Part shown: positions 6,896 through 14,431 of the stretch, in pieces
Numbering within the stretch: position 1 is the stretch's first letter
How the letters are laid out: each line of letters opens with the position of its first letter
Source of the DNA: Anaeromyxobacter paludicola
Lineage (GTDB): Bacteria; Myxococcota; Myxococcia; Myxococcales; Anaeromyxobacteraceae
Length of the DNA: 64,000 nt
NCBI RefSeq assembly: GCF_023169965.1
Contig: NZ_AP025592.1
Coordinates: 3,038,001 to 3,102,000 of the forward strand
Direction of reading: 5' to 3'
Notes under the pieces: model-generated
Told to the model about the DNA's origin: nothing
Seen by the model: only the letters and a program-made list of their open reading frames with translations
Databases searched by the model: none
Made by a program: the position numbers and the translations under genes

Positions 6896-7711
6896 TCACG
6901 CCTCCAGCACCGTGCCCACGCTGCCGGGCTCGAGCACCGCCCGCAGGAGCTCTCCCGGCGAGAGCTTGCCGACGATGACGATCGACCGGGCGCCGCGCGC
7001 CAGCACCTCGAAGGACTCCTCGAGCTTCGGGATCATGCCGCCGGAGATGCTGCCGTCGGCGACGCCGCGCGCGAAGTCGGCCCGCGTCATCCGCGGCACC
7101 CGGCTCGACGGGTCCTTCACGTCGCGCAGCACCCCCGGCGTGGAGGTCACGAGCACGAGGGCGTCGGCGCGCAGCGCCGCGGCGAGCTGGCTCGCCACGG
7201 TGTCGCCGTTGATGTTGAGCGGCTGCCCGGCGGCGTCGCAGCCGAGGCAGGCGAGCACCGGCACGTAGCCGCGCTCCTGCAGGTCGCCGAGGAGGGGCAG
7301 GTTGAAGCCGGTGACGTCGCCCACGAGCCCGAGGTCCACCGGGTCGGGGCCGGCGCCGGTCATGACCTGCGGCGGCCGCCGCGCCGCCTGGAGCACGTGG
7401 CCGGAGGCGCCGTGCAGCCCCACCCCGACCACGCCGTGGGCGAGGAGCTTCGCGCACAGGTCCACGTTCACCTTGCCGGCGACCACGTACTTCATGACCT
7501 CGAGCGTGGCCGGATCGGTGTAGCGGCGCCCCGCCACCATGCGGGTCTCGAGCCCGAGCGTCTTCTGGAGGGCGGAGGCCTGCGGCCCGCCCCCGTGCAC
7601 GACGGCGACCCGGTGGAAGCCCTCCACCAGCGCGCGCACGTCCTCGGCGATGGCGTCGGCCTCCGGGCTCGACACCACCTCTCCACCGACCTTGACGACG
7701 ACGTTCTTCAT
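6896..7711 (-). CDS. argB: Acetylglutamate kinase
   Basis: The 271-residue product is a complete amino acid kinase family enzyme: KNVVVKVGGEVV at the start, VVHGGGPQ, the arginine pathway block NINGDTVAS and GGMIPKLEES near the C-terminus. It phosphorylates N-acetylglutamate, the second step of arginine synthesis. Its ATG overlaps the argC stop as ATGA, so translation is coupled to the next enzyme of the pathway. An arginine-sensing N-terminal helix is not evident, which suggests the arginine-insensitive form, though that is inference. Confidence 0.95.
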   Translation of the reverse strand: MKNVVVKVGGEVVSSPEADAIAEDVRALVEGFHRVAVVHGGGPQASALQKTLGLETRMVAGRRYTDPATLEVMKYVVAGKVNVDLCAKLLAHGVVGVGLHGASGHVLQAARRPPQVMTGAGPDPVDLGLVGDVTGFNLPLLGDLQERGYVPVLACLGCDAAGQPLNINGDTVASQLAAALRADALVLVTSTPGVLRDVKDPSSRVPRMTRADFARGVADGSISGGMIPKLEESFEVLARGARSIVIVGKLSPGELLRAVLEPGSVGTVLEA

Positions 7712-8766
7712 GGGGGCCACGGTCCTCGGTCCTCGAGCGAGAGCGTCTCGTCGAGGCCCAGCACGAGGTTCATGTTCTCGATCGCCTGCCCCGCCCCGCC
7801 CTTCACCAGGTTGTCGAGGGCGCAGAACAGGGTGGCGGTGCGCCGGCCGCCGAGCGCCGGGCCGGCGGCGAGGCCGACCTCGGCGTAGTTGGAGCCCGAG
7901 ACCGCCGCCACCTCCGGCAGCCGCCTCGCCGGGACGCGCACGAACGGCTCCCCGGCGTAGGTCTCCTGGTAGAGCCGCCGCAGCCGCTCCTCGGTCCAGG
8001 CCTCCGGCACCTCGACGAAGCAGGTGGAGAGGATGCCGCGCCCGAGCGGCGCGGAGACCGGCACGAAGCGCAGCGCCAGGTCGCGCGCGCCGGCCTGGAG
8101 GAGCGCCTCGGCGATCTCGGGCACGTGCTGGTGCTCGAGCGGCTTGTAGGTCTTGAGGTTCGCGGCGCGGACCGGGTGGTGGGTGCCGGCGGAGGGCGCG
8201 ATGCCGGAGCCGGAGCTGCCGGTGATGCCCTGCACGTGGACCACGCCCTCGAGGAGGCCGGCCCGCGCGAGCGGCAGGAGCGCGAGCTCGATCGAGGTGG
8301 CGAAGCAGCCGGGGCTGGCGACGAGCCGCGCCCCGCGCAGCCGCTCGCGGTTGAGCTCGGGGAGGCCGTAGACGAACCGCTCGAGGAGCTCGGGGTGCGG
8401 GTGGGCCTGGCCGTAGGCGCGGGCGTAGGCGGCGGCGTCCTTGAGCCGGAAGTCGCCGCTCATGTCCACCACCCGGACCCCGGCGGCGACGAGCTCGGGC
8501 ATGAGCGTGGCGGAGACCTTGTGCGGCAGGCCGAGCAGCACCACGTCGGCGCCGGCGGCGGCCTCGCGCGGCGGCAGGTTCTCGTAGACGCCCGGCACGC
8601 CCTCGAGCGAGGGGTGGGCCGCGGCGAGCGGCTCGCCCACGTGATCGACCGCCGCCACCCGCAGGAGCGCCACCTCGGGGTGGACGAGCAGCCGGCGGAT
8701 CATCTCCGCGCCACCGTAGCCGGTGCCGCCGATCACCGCCGCCTTGTAGGGTCTCGCCTTCGCCAT
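7708..8766 (-). CDS. argC: N-acetyl-gamma-glutamyl-phosphate reductase
   Basis: The 352-residue product has an N-terminal Rossmann motif GGTGYGGAE, the catalytic cysteine in SPGCFATS, and HHPVRAANLKTYKPLEHQHVPEI typical of ArgC. It reduces the acyl phosphate made by ArgB using NADPH. GCFAT rather than GCYPT around the cysteine is like the form found in Bacteroidetes and other lineages. A -10 TACACT lies at 8793-8788, divergent from the M20 peptidase promoter. The pair argC-argB is overlapped by 4 nt. Confidence 0.95.
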   Translation of the reverse strand: MAKARPYKAAVIGGTGYGGAEMIRRLLVHPEVALLRVAAVDHVGEPLAAAHPSLEGVPGVYENLPPREAAAGADVVLLGLPHKVSATLMPELVAAGVRVVDMSGDFRLKDAAAYARAYGQAHPHPELLERFVYGLPELNRERLRGARLVASPGCFATSIELALLPLARAGLLEGVVHVQGITGSSGSGIAPSAGTHHPVRAANLKTYKPLEHQHVPEIAEALLQAGARDLALRFVPVSAPLGRGILSTCFVEVPEAWTEERLRRLYQETYAGEPFVRVPARRLPEVAAVSGSNYAEVGLAAGPALGGRRTATLFCALDNLVKGGAGQAIENMNLVLGLDETLSLEDRGPWPP

Positions 8767-8787
8767 GGACGCCTCGGTCGGGCGGGC

Positions 8788-8793
8788 AGTGTA
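8788..8793 (-). promoter_or_regulatory. -10 element of argC
   Basis: TACACT on the minus strand, 21 nt before the argC ATG. No convincing -35 is seen. It lies back to back with the -10 of the M20 gene, so the 64-bp spacer carries divergent promoters. Confidence 0.4.
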
Positions 8794-8818
8794 GCGCGCC
8801 GGCCGCCCCGGCAGCGGA

Positions 8819-8824
8819 TATAAC
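8819..8824 (+). promoter_or_regulatory. -10 element of the M20 peptidase gene, leaderless type
   Basis: TATAAC, five of six matches to consensus, with only 6 nt between it and the GTG start at 8831. Transcription would start at or next to the start codon. Confidence 0.5.
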
Positions 8825-8830
8825 GAGCCC

Positions 8831-9991
8831 GTGAGCCCCGGCCCCGAACCCCGCCTCGACCTCGCCCTGCGCTGGCTCGCGGGGCAGCTCCCCGCGATGA
8901 CCGCGCTCCTCGAGCGGCTGGTCCTCCAGAACTCCCACACCGGCAACCCGGCCGGCGTCGCCGCCGTGGTGGAGGTCGTCGAGGCGCGGCTCCGCGCCCT
9001 CGGCCTCGCCACCGAGCGGCTCGCGAGCGCGCGCTTCGGGCCGCACCTCGCCTTCTCCGGTCCGGCCCCGGGCGCGCCGGCGTTCCTCGTCGGCCACGCC
9101 GACACCGTCTTCCCGCCGGGCTCGTTCGAGGGCTTCCGGGTCGAGGGCGATCTGGCGCGGGGGCCGGGCACCTTCGACATGAAGGGCGGGCTGGTGGTCG
9201 GGCTCTTCGCGCTCGAGGCGCTGCGCGAGGCGGGGCTCCTCGAGCGCGTGCCGGTCCGCGGCATGTTCGTCGCGGACGAGGAGGTGGGCTCGCCCGAGTC
9301 GTCGCCGCTCCTCGCCGCGCGGGCGCGGGGCGCCGCCTGCGCGCTCGGCCTCGAGTCGGGCCGCCAGGGCGACCTGCTCGTCACCCGGCGCAAGGGGGTC
9401 GGCGCCGTGCAGGTGGAGGCGCGCGGAGTCGCCGCGCACGCCGGCAACGAGCACGAGCGCGGCCGGAACGCCGTCTGGTCCCTCGCGCGCTTCGTCGACG
9501 CGGCCCAGGGGCTCACCGACTACGGGAGCGGCGTCACCGTGAACGTCGGCCGCTTCGAGGGCGGGACGAGCAAGAACACCGTGCCCGACCGCGCCCTGGC
9601 GCAGGTGGACCTCCGCTACCTCACCGCCGGGGACGGCGACGCCCTCCTGGCGCGGCTCGCCGCGCTCGCCGCCGAGGTGGCGGTCCCCGGCACGTCGATC
9701 GCGGTGAGCCGCGGCGCGGCCCGGCCGCCGCTCGAGCGGACCGCGGCCTCGGCGGCGCTCGCGGCCGCGTACGGCGCCTGCCAGGTCGCGGCGGGGCTCG
9801 GCAGCGGCGAGGCGCCCCTGGTGGGCGGCGGCTCCGACGCCAACACCACCGGGGCGGCCGGCGTCCCGTCGATCGACGGGCTCGGGCCCCGCGGGGCGGC
9901 CTTCCACACCGCCGACGAGCGGATCGAGCTGTCGTCCCTGGTGCCCAAGGCCGCGGCGCTGGTCCGCTTCCTCGCGCGCTCCGCCGCCTGA
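8831..9991 (+). CDS. M20 family metallopeptidase, carboxypeptidase G2-like
   Basis: The 386-residue cytoplasmic enzyme has the zinc-site motifs of the family: GHADTVFPPGS, GTFDMKGG, VADEEVGS and a late FHTADER, with an inserted dimerisation domain holding AAHAGNEHERGRNA. CPG2-type enzymes remove C-terminal glutamate or cleave N-acylated amino acids. Being divergent from argC-argB, it might serve as an acetylornithine or related deacetylase, but nothing in the sequence proves that. The GTG start is forced by the short gap; the -10 box is 6 nt upstream and there is no Shine-Dalgarno. Confidence 0.85.
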   Translation: MSPGPEPRLDLALRWLAGQLPAMTALLERLVLQNSHTGNPAGVAAVVEVVEARLRALGLATERLASARFGPHLAFSGPAPGAPAFLVGHADTVFPPGSFEGFRVEGDLARGPGTFDMKGGLVVGLFALEALREAGLLERVPVRGMFVADEEVGSPESSPLLAARARGAACALGLESGRQGDLLVTRRKGVGAVQVEARGVAAHAGNEHERGRNAVWSLARFVDAAQGLTDYGSGVTVNVGRFEGGTSKNTVPDRALAQVDLRYLTAGDGDALLARLAALAAEVAVPGTSIAVSRGAARPPLERTAASAALAAAYGACQVAAGLGSGEAPLVGGGSDANTTGAAGVPSIDGLGPRGAAFHTADERIELSSLVPKAAALVRFLARSAA

Positions 9992-10020
9992 GGGCGCCCC
10001 CGCCGGCAGCCCCTCCCGAG

Positions 10021-10043
10021 CCCTCCCCACCCCGTGGGGAGGG
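10021..10043 (+). terminator. Strong hairpin after the M20 gene
   Basis: A 10-bp perfect stem CCCTCCCCAC / GTGGGGAGGG with a 3-nt loop, 30 bp after the M20 stop. There is no T-run after it, so it may be only a transcript stabiliser. Confidence 0.4.
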
Positions 10044-10154
10044 GGTGCTTCGGGCGCGTGGCAGGGATACTTACACCAGCCCCACGCGGCAGAGCGTGCG
10101 GGCGCGCAACCGCTGGCCCTGTCCCGTGTTCAAGCGACCAGGGAGAAACTCACC

Positions 10155-11306
10155 ATGAACCCGATCCGACGCTCCGCCCTCCTCGCCCTCGCCGCCTTCG
10201 CGCTGTCCGGCCTCGCCGCCGGCTGCGGCGGCTCCACCTCCGGCTCGACCGGCAGCATGAGCGTCCACCTCGTGGACGCCCCCGGCGACTACCTCCACGT
10301 CTCGCTCGACGTCCAGACCATCGAGATCCAGAGCGGCACGAGCGGCTGGATCGTCCTCGGCCACCCGAACAAGGTCATCGACCTGCTCGCGCTGGTGAAC
10401 GGCCTCAGCGAGGAGCTCGCCAACGGCGCCAGCCTCCCCGCCGGCCACTACGACCAGATGCGGCTCGTGCTCGGCACGGACAACACGGTCACCCTCTCCG
10501 ACGGCTCGGTCGTGGCGCTCAAGGTGCCCTCCGGCAGCCAGTCGGGCCTGAAGTTCCCCGTGAGCTTCGACGTCGCCGCCGGCACCACCAAGGACGTCTT
10601 CATCGACTTCGACGCCCACAAGTCGATCTTCGTCCACGAGGCCGGCCGCTCCGGCAAGTACCTGCTCCGCCCCGTCGTCCGCGCGGTGGACCGCGTGGTC
10701 ACCGGCTCCATCAGCGGCCTCGTCACCGACGCGACCACCCACGCCCCGCTCGCCGGCGCCGTGGTGACCGCCCAGCAGCTCGACACGACCGGCACGCCGG
10801 TGGTGGTGCGCACCGCGCTCACCCAGGCCGACGGCAGCTTCCAGCTCGACCTGCTCCCGGTGAACGCCTCCTATTACGTCGTGACCCAGCCGGTCGTCGG
10901 CGGCACCTCCTACGAGGCGAAGGCGAGCGGCCCGCAGGCCCTCACCGCCGCGGCGCCCCTGCCCACGGTGAACCTGGCCTGCGCGGCGGTCTCCGCCACC
11001 GGCTCCATCACCGGCGCGGTCACCCCGGCCGCCGGCGACGCCGACGCCGACGCGATCGTGGTCCGGCAGCGGCTCGACGCCGGCACCCTCGACGTCCATC
11101 CCTTCGTGGTCCGCGTCACCCTGCCCACCGAGGCGAGCGGCGTCGAGACCTACACGGTGGACGCGCTGCCGCCCGCGACCTACGGGCTCGTGCTCGAGCG
11201 CCGCACGGTGGCGAGCGACGGGACCGAGACCACGGCGGCCACCGCCTCCGTCGACGCCGCGGTCCTGGCCGGCGCGCCGATCACCCTGAACTTCACCGCC
11301 CCGTAG
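10155..11306 (+). CDS. DUF4382-type lipoprotein with carboxypeptidase-like repeat domains
   Basis: The 383-residue product has a lipoprotein signal peptide ending GLAAGC (Cys24). It is followed by a domain beginning GSMSVHLVDAPGDYLHVSLDVQTIEI, characteristic of DUF4382. From about residue 180 there are two stretches that look like beta-sandwich regulatory-like repeats (GSISGLVTDATTHAPLAGAVV; GSITGAVTPAAG). It is therefore probably a surface or periplasmic lipoprotein of unknown role. An AGGGAGAAA ribosome-binding site precedes the ATG. It appears to be monocistronic, bounded by a hairpin on each side. Confidence 0.82.
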   Translation: MNPIRRSALLALAAFALSGLAAGCGGSTSGSTGSMSVHLVDAPGDYLHVSLDVQTIEIQSGTSGWIVLGHPNKVIDLLALVNGLSEELANGASLPAGHYDQMRLVLGTDNTVTLSDGSVVALKVPSGSQSGLKFPVSFDVAAGTTKDVFIDFDAHKSIFVHEAGRSGKYLLRPVVRAVDRVVTGSISGLVTDATTHAPLAGAVVTAQQLDTTGTPVVVRTALTQADGSFQLDLLPVNASYYVVTQPVVGGTSYEAKASGPQALTAAAPLPTVNLACAAVSATGSITGAVTPAAGDADADAIVVRQRLDAGTLDVHPFVVRVTLPTEASGVETYTVDALPPATYGLVLERRTVASDGTETTAATASVDAAVLAGAPITLNFTAP

Positions 11307-11331
11307 CGCTCACGCCGACGCGGGCAGCACC

Positions 11332-11372
11332 CCGGCCCCGGCCGGCCCCTCCGCGGGCCGCGCCGGGGCCGG
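11332..11372. terminator. Bidirectional hairpin between convergent genes
   Basis: An 11-bp perfect inverted repeat (CCGGCCCCGGC at 11332-11342, GCCGGGGCCGG at 11362-11372) fills the 77-bp gap between the DUF4382 lipoprotein gene and the convergent hybrid kinase gene. The stem is very stable but has no clear T-tract on either side. Confidence 0.55.
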
Positions 11373-11383
11373 CGCGTCCGGGG

Positions 11384-13033
11384 TCAGGGCGCCCGGGCGG
11401 CGGCGGCGGAGATCGCGTCGAGGAGCGCCGCCGCCGAGAAGGGCTTCTCGAGGAAGGGCACGCGCCCCTCGCGCAGGAACGCCTGCCCGCGCTCGGAGAA
11501 GGCGCCGCCGGTCAGGACCACCATCCGCGCCGCCTGGTCCGGGAAGCGGGCCGCGAGCTTCTCGTGGAAGTCCACCCCGCCGAGATCCGGCATCATCAGG
11601 TCGCAGAGGATGGCGTCGAACCGCTCGCCGGCCTCGAGCCGCTCGAGCCCGGCGCGCGCCCGGGAGCAGGGGCGGACCTCGTGCGCCTGCGCCACCATCC
11701 GCTCCACCGCCTTGAGGCAGAGCGGATCGTCGTCGATGACGAGCACCCGGAGGCGGCGGGCCTCGGCGGCGCCCCCGGGCCCCGCGGCCAGCCCGCCCGG
11801 CGCCTCCCGCCGCGACGGCGGAAGCCGCAGGCGCATCCGGGTGCCGGCGCCGGGGGCGCTCTCGACCTCGAGGCTGCCGCCGAGCGCCGTCACGATGCCG
11901 TGGCAGATGGCGAGGCCGAGCCCGGTGCCGAGGCCGGCCGGCTTGGTGGTGAAGAAGGGGTCGAAGATCCGCGGCAGGTGCTCCGGCGCGATGCCGCAGC
12001 CGGTGTCGCGCACCTCCACCATGGCGTCGCCGCGCTCGGTCCAGGTGGAGATCCGGATCTCGTTCCGCTCGGCGGCGCCGTCCGGGATGGCCTGGGCGGC
12101 GTTGACGAGCAGGTTGATGAAGAGCTGGGTCAGGCGCCCGTCGTTGGCGCGCACCAGCGGGATCTCCTGGTACCGCTTCTCGAGCCGCGCCCGGTGCCGG
12201 ATGTCGTTGGCGGTCATCGAGGCGGCGATGTCGAGGAGGGGGCGCAGGTCCACCGGCTCGCACTCGTCCGCCTCCGCGCGGGAGAAGACCTTGAGGTCGC
12301 GCACGATCCGCTGCACGCGGTCGGCCCCGGCGCGCACGTCCCCGAGCGCCGCCTGGGCGTCGGCGAGGCACTCGTCCAGCCGCGGGCGGACCGCGCCGGC
12401 GACCGCCGCGCCGGCGATGGCGCGGATCTCCTCGAGCTTCGACTCCACGTACTCGAGGTTGCCGAGGACGTAGGAGAGCGGGTTGTTGACCTCGTGCGCC
12501 ACCCCCGCCGCCACGGTCCCGAGCGAGACCAGCCGGTCGGCGAGGGCGAGGCGCGCCTGCATCTGCTGCCGCTCGGTGACGTCGCGGGCCACGATCACCG
12601 CCACCGCGTGCCCCTCGAGCCGCACCAGGGTGACGCCGAGCTCGGCCGGGAAGCGGCTGCCGTCCGCCCGCGTGAGCGCGGCGGCGAGCGTCTCGCGGAC
12701 CTCGCCGGCGTCCTCGCGGGCGAGCAGCGCGCGCAGCCGCTCCCGGTGCGCCGGCGCGAGCCGCGCCTCGAGCGCCCCGCCGAGCAGCGCCTCGCGCGGG
12801 AGACCGAGCTGCTGGCAGGCGGAGCCGTTCACGTCGAGCAGGGCCCCGCCCGGCACCTCGGCGAGGAAGATGGCCTCCGTGCTGTGGTCGAGCAGCGCGC
12901 GGAACCGCTCCAGCTCCGAGAGGCGCTGCTGCAGCTCCGGGTAGTAGCTCTTCCGGTGCGAGCCCTCGGCGAGCCCCGCCAGCCGCTCGCGGAAGGCCTC
13001 CCGGGTGGCCGGATCGTCAAAGCGCGGCTTCAT
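11384..13033 (-). CDS. Cytoplasmic PAS hybrid histidine kinase with C-terminal receiver
   Basis: The 549-residue product has no membrane segment. Order: N-terminal helix, PAS domain (about 45-160, ending VIVARDVTERQQMQ), H-box GVAHEVNNPLSYVLGNLEY (about 180), N-box FINLLVNAAQAI, G1 DTGCGI and G2 GTGLGLAI. After a linker comes a receiver domain (about 430-545) with VIDDDP, phospho-acceptor Asp in ILCDLMMPD and Lys in FLEKPFS. It would sense a cytoplasmic or redox signal. It overlaps the end of the iron alcohol dehydrogenase gene by 17 bp, so it is probably cotranscribed with it. Confidence 0.9.
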   Translation of the reverse strand: MKPRFDDPATREAFRERLAGLAEGSHRKSYYPELQQRLSELERFRALLDHSTEAIFLAEVPGGALLDVNGSACQQLGLPREALLGGALEARLAPAHRERLRALLAREDAGEVRETLAAALTRADGSRFPAELGVTLVRLEGHAVAVIVARDVTERQQMQARLALADRLVSLGTVAAGVAHEVNNPLSYVLGNLEYVESKLEEIRAIAGAAVAGAVRPRLDECLADAQAALGDVRAGADRVQRIVRDLKVFSRAEADECEPVDLRPLLDIAASMTANDIRHRARLEKRYQEIPLVRANDGRLTQLFINLLVNAAQAIPDGAAERNEIRISTWTERGDAMVEVRDTGCGIAPEHLPRIFDPFFTTKPAGLGTGLGLAICHGIVTALGGSLEVESAPGAGTRMRLRLPPSRREAPGGLAAGPGGAAEARRLRVLVIDDDPLCLKAVERMVAQAHEVRPCSRARAGLERLEAGERFDAILCDLMMPDLGGVDFHEKLAARFPDQAARMVVLTGGAFSERGQAFLREGRVPFLEKPFSAAALLDAISAAAARAP

Positions 13034-14168
13034 AGATCGCGCGGACCTCGGCCTCGCTGGGGCAGCGGGGGTTGGTGGCCATGCAGGGATCCTCGACCGC
13101 CTTGCGGGCGAGGTCGGGGAGGTCCTCGGGCCGGACGCCCACCTCGCGGAGGCGGGGCGCGCCGCCCACCCGGTCGATGAACCCGCGGAGCGCGCCGGTC
13201 AGCGCGCGCCGCAGCGCCGCGCCCGCGAGCCCCGCCGCGGCCGCCCCCATCGCCTCCGCCACCGCCCGGTACCGCTCCGGGGCGGCCTCGAAGTTCCACT
13301 CCACCACGTGCGGCAGGAGGATCGCGTTGCAGTCGCCGTGCGGCAGGTCCTTCAGGCCGCCCAGGGCGTGCGCCATGGCGTGGACCGCCCCGAGGCTGGC
13401 GTTGGAGAAGGCGATCCCGGCGTGGAGGCAGGCCTGCAGGGTGCCGGCGCGGGCGGCGAGGTCGGCCGGGCGCGCCAGCGCCTCGGGCAGGTGACGGACC
13501 ACGAGCCGGATCGCGTCGAGCGCCAGGAGGTCGGTGATGGGCGCCGCCGCGGTCGAGACGCAGGCCTCGACGGCGTGGCAGAGGGTGTCCACGCCGGTGG
13601 CGGCCGTGAGCGCGGCCGGCTGGGTGGTGAGGACGAGCGGGTCGAGCAGCGACAGGTCGGGCACGAGCGTCTTGCCGACGATGGCGATCTTGGTGCGCTG
13701 CGCCGGGTCGGAGACGATGGCGAACTGCGAGACGTCGGCGCCGCTGCCGGCGGTGGTGGGCACGCAGACGAGCGGCGGGATGGCGGCCGGGATCCGGTCG
13801 ATCCCCTCGTAGTCGAGGATCTCGCCGCCGTTCGCGGCCAGGATCCCGATCCCCTTGGCGCAGTCGATGGGGCTCCCGCCGCCCACGGCCACGATGGCGT
13901 TGCAGCGCTCCCGCGCGTAGAGCGCCGCGCCGGCCGCCACCTCGGCGGCCCGAGGGTTGGAGGTGACCGCGGTGAAGAGGACGTGCGGCACCTCGGCCTC
14001 GTCGAGCGACGCGCAGACCGCGGAGGTCCAGCCGGCCGCCCGCACGCCCGGGTCGCTCACCACGAGCGCCCGCCGCGCGCCGAGCCGGCGCAGGCTCGCC
14101 CCGGCCAGCCGGTGCGAGCCGGGGCCGCTCATCACCTCCGGAGCGACGAACTTCCGCAACACATCCAT
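13017..14168 (-). CDS. Iron-containing alcohol dehydrogenase
   Basis: The 383-residue length and motifs fit the Fe-ADH family: VAVGGGSPIDCAKGI (NAD-binding), VPTTAGSGADVS, GVDTLCHAVEACVS and the metal-site segment HAMAHALGGLKDLPHGDCNAILLPH. Such enzymes interconvert primary alcohols or diols and aldehydes using NAD(P)H and a bound Fe2+. The ATG at 14168 has a GGAGG site and gives the usual start DVLRKFVAPEV; longer in-frame starts lack one. It is the first gene of a pair with the PAS hybrid kinase. The actual substrate is unknown. Confidence 0.88.
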   Translation of the reverse strand: MDVLRKFVAPEVMSGPGSHRLAGASLRRLGARRALVVSDPGVRAAGWTSAVCASLDEAEVPHVLFTAVTSNPRAAEVAAGAALYARERCNAIVAVGGGSPIDCAKGIGILAANGGEILDYEGIDRIPAAIPPLVCVPTTAGSGADVSQFAIVSDPAQRTKIAIVGKTLVPDLSLLDPLVLTTQPAALTAATGVDTLCHAVEACVSTAAAPITDLLALDAIRLVVRHLPEALARPADLAARAGTLQACLHAGIAFSNASLGAVHAMAHALGGLKDLPHGDCNAILLPHVVEWNFEAAPERYRAVAEAMGAAAAGLAGAALRRALTGALRGFIDRVGGAPRLREVGVRPEDLPDLARKAVEDPCMATNPRCPSEAEVRAIYEAAL

Positions 14169-14246
14169 CCGTGGGCCTCCGGTGAGGGCGAGAGCACGGC
14201 GCGTGCCGCTCGCCGGCGGGGGAGATCTCGCGAAACCAGCCGGATT

Positions 14247-14262
14247 CCGGGATTCATCCCGG
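14247..14262. promoter_or_regulatory. 16-bp palindrome in the divergent promoter region
   Basis: CCGGGAT-TC-ATCCCGG is a perfect inverted repeat about 80 bp upstream of the Fe-ADH start and 170 bp upstream of the divergent kinase start. It could be an operator, but no regulator is identified. Confidence 0.35.
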
Positions 14263-14368
14263 CGGGTGCCCTTCACCCGGGGTCCAGCCTACCCGATCCG
14301 CGCACCGGCCCGGGGGGCCCCCCGCCGCCCGGGCGGCTTCCGCCCCAGAAAGGTTTTCGCGCGCCCCT

Positions 14369-14398
14369 TTGCGAGCCCCACCGCGCCGCGGTTACACT
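14369..14398 (+). promoter_or_regulatory. Probable promoter of the PAS histidine kinase gene
   Basis: TTGCGA (14369-14374), an 18-bp spacer, then TACACT (14393-14398), 33 nt before the ATG. Confidence 0.5.
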
Positions 14399-14431
14399 CG
14401 CCGGCATCCGCGCCGGGGGCCCCGAACGAGC

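Noticed and set aside
10034-13180. A 1048-codon plus-strand frame across the DUF4382 gene and the kinase
   Set aside because: It is out of frame with the lipoprotein and antisense to the hybrid kinase, with Pro/Arg-rich composition and no domains.
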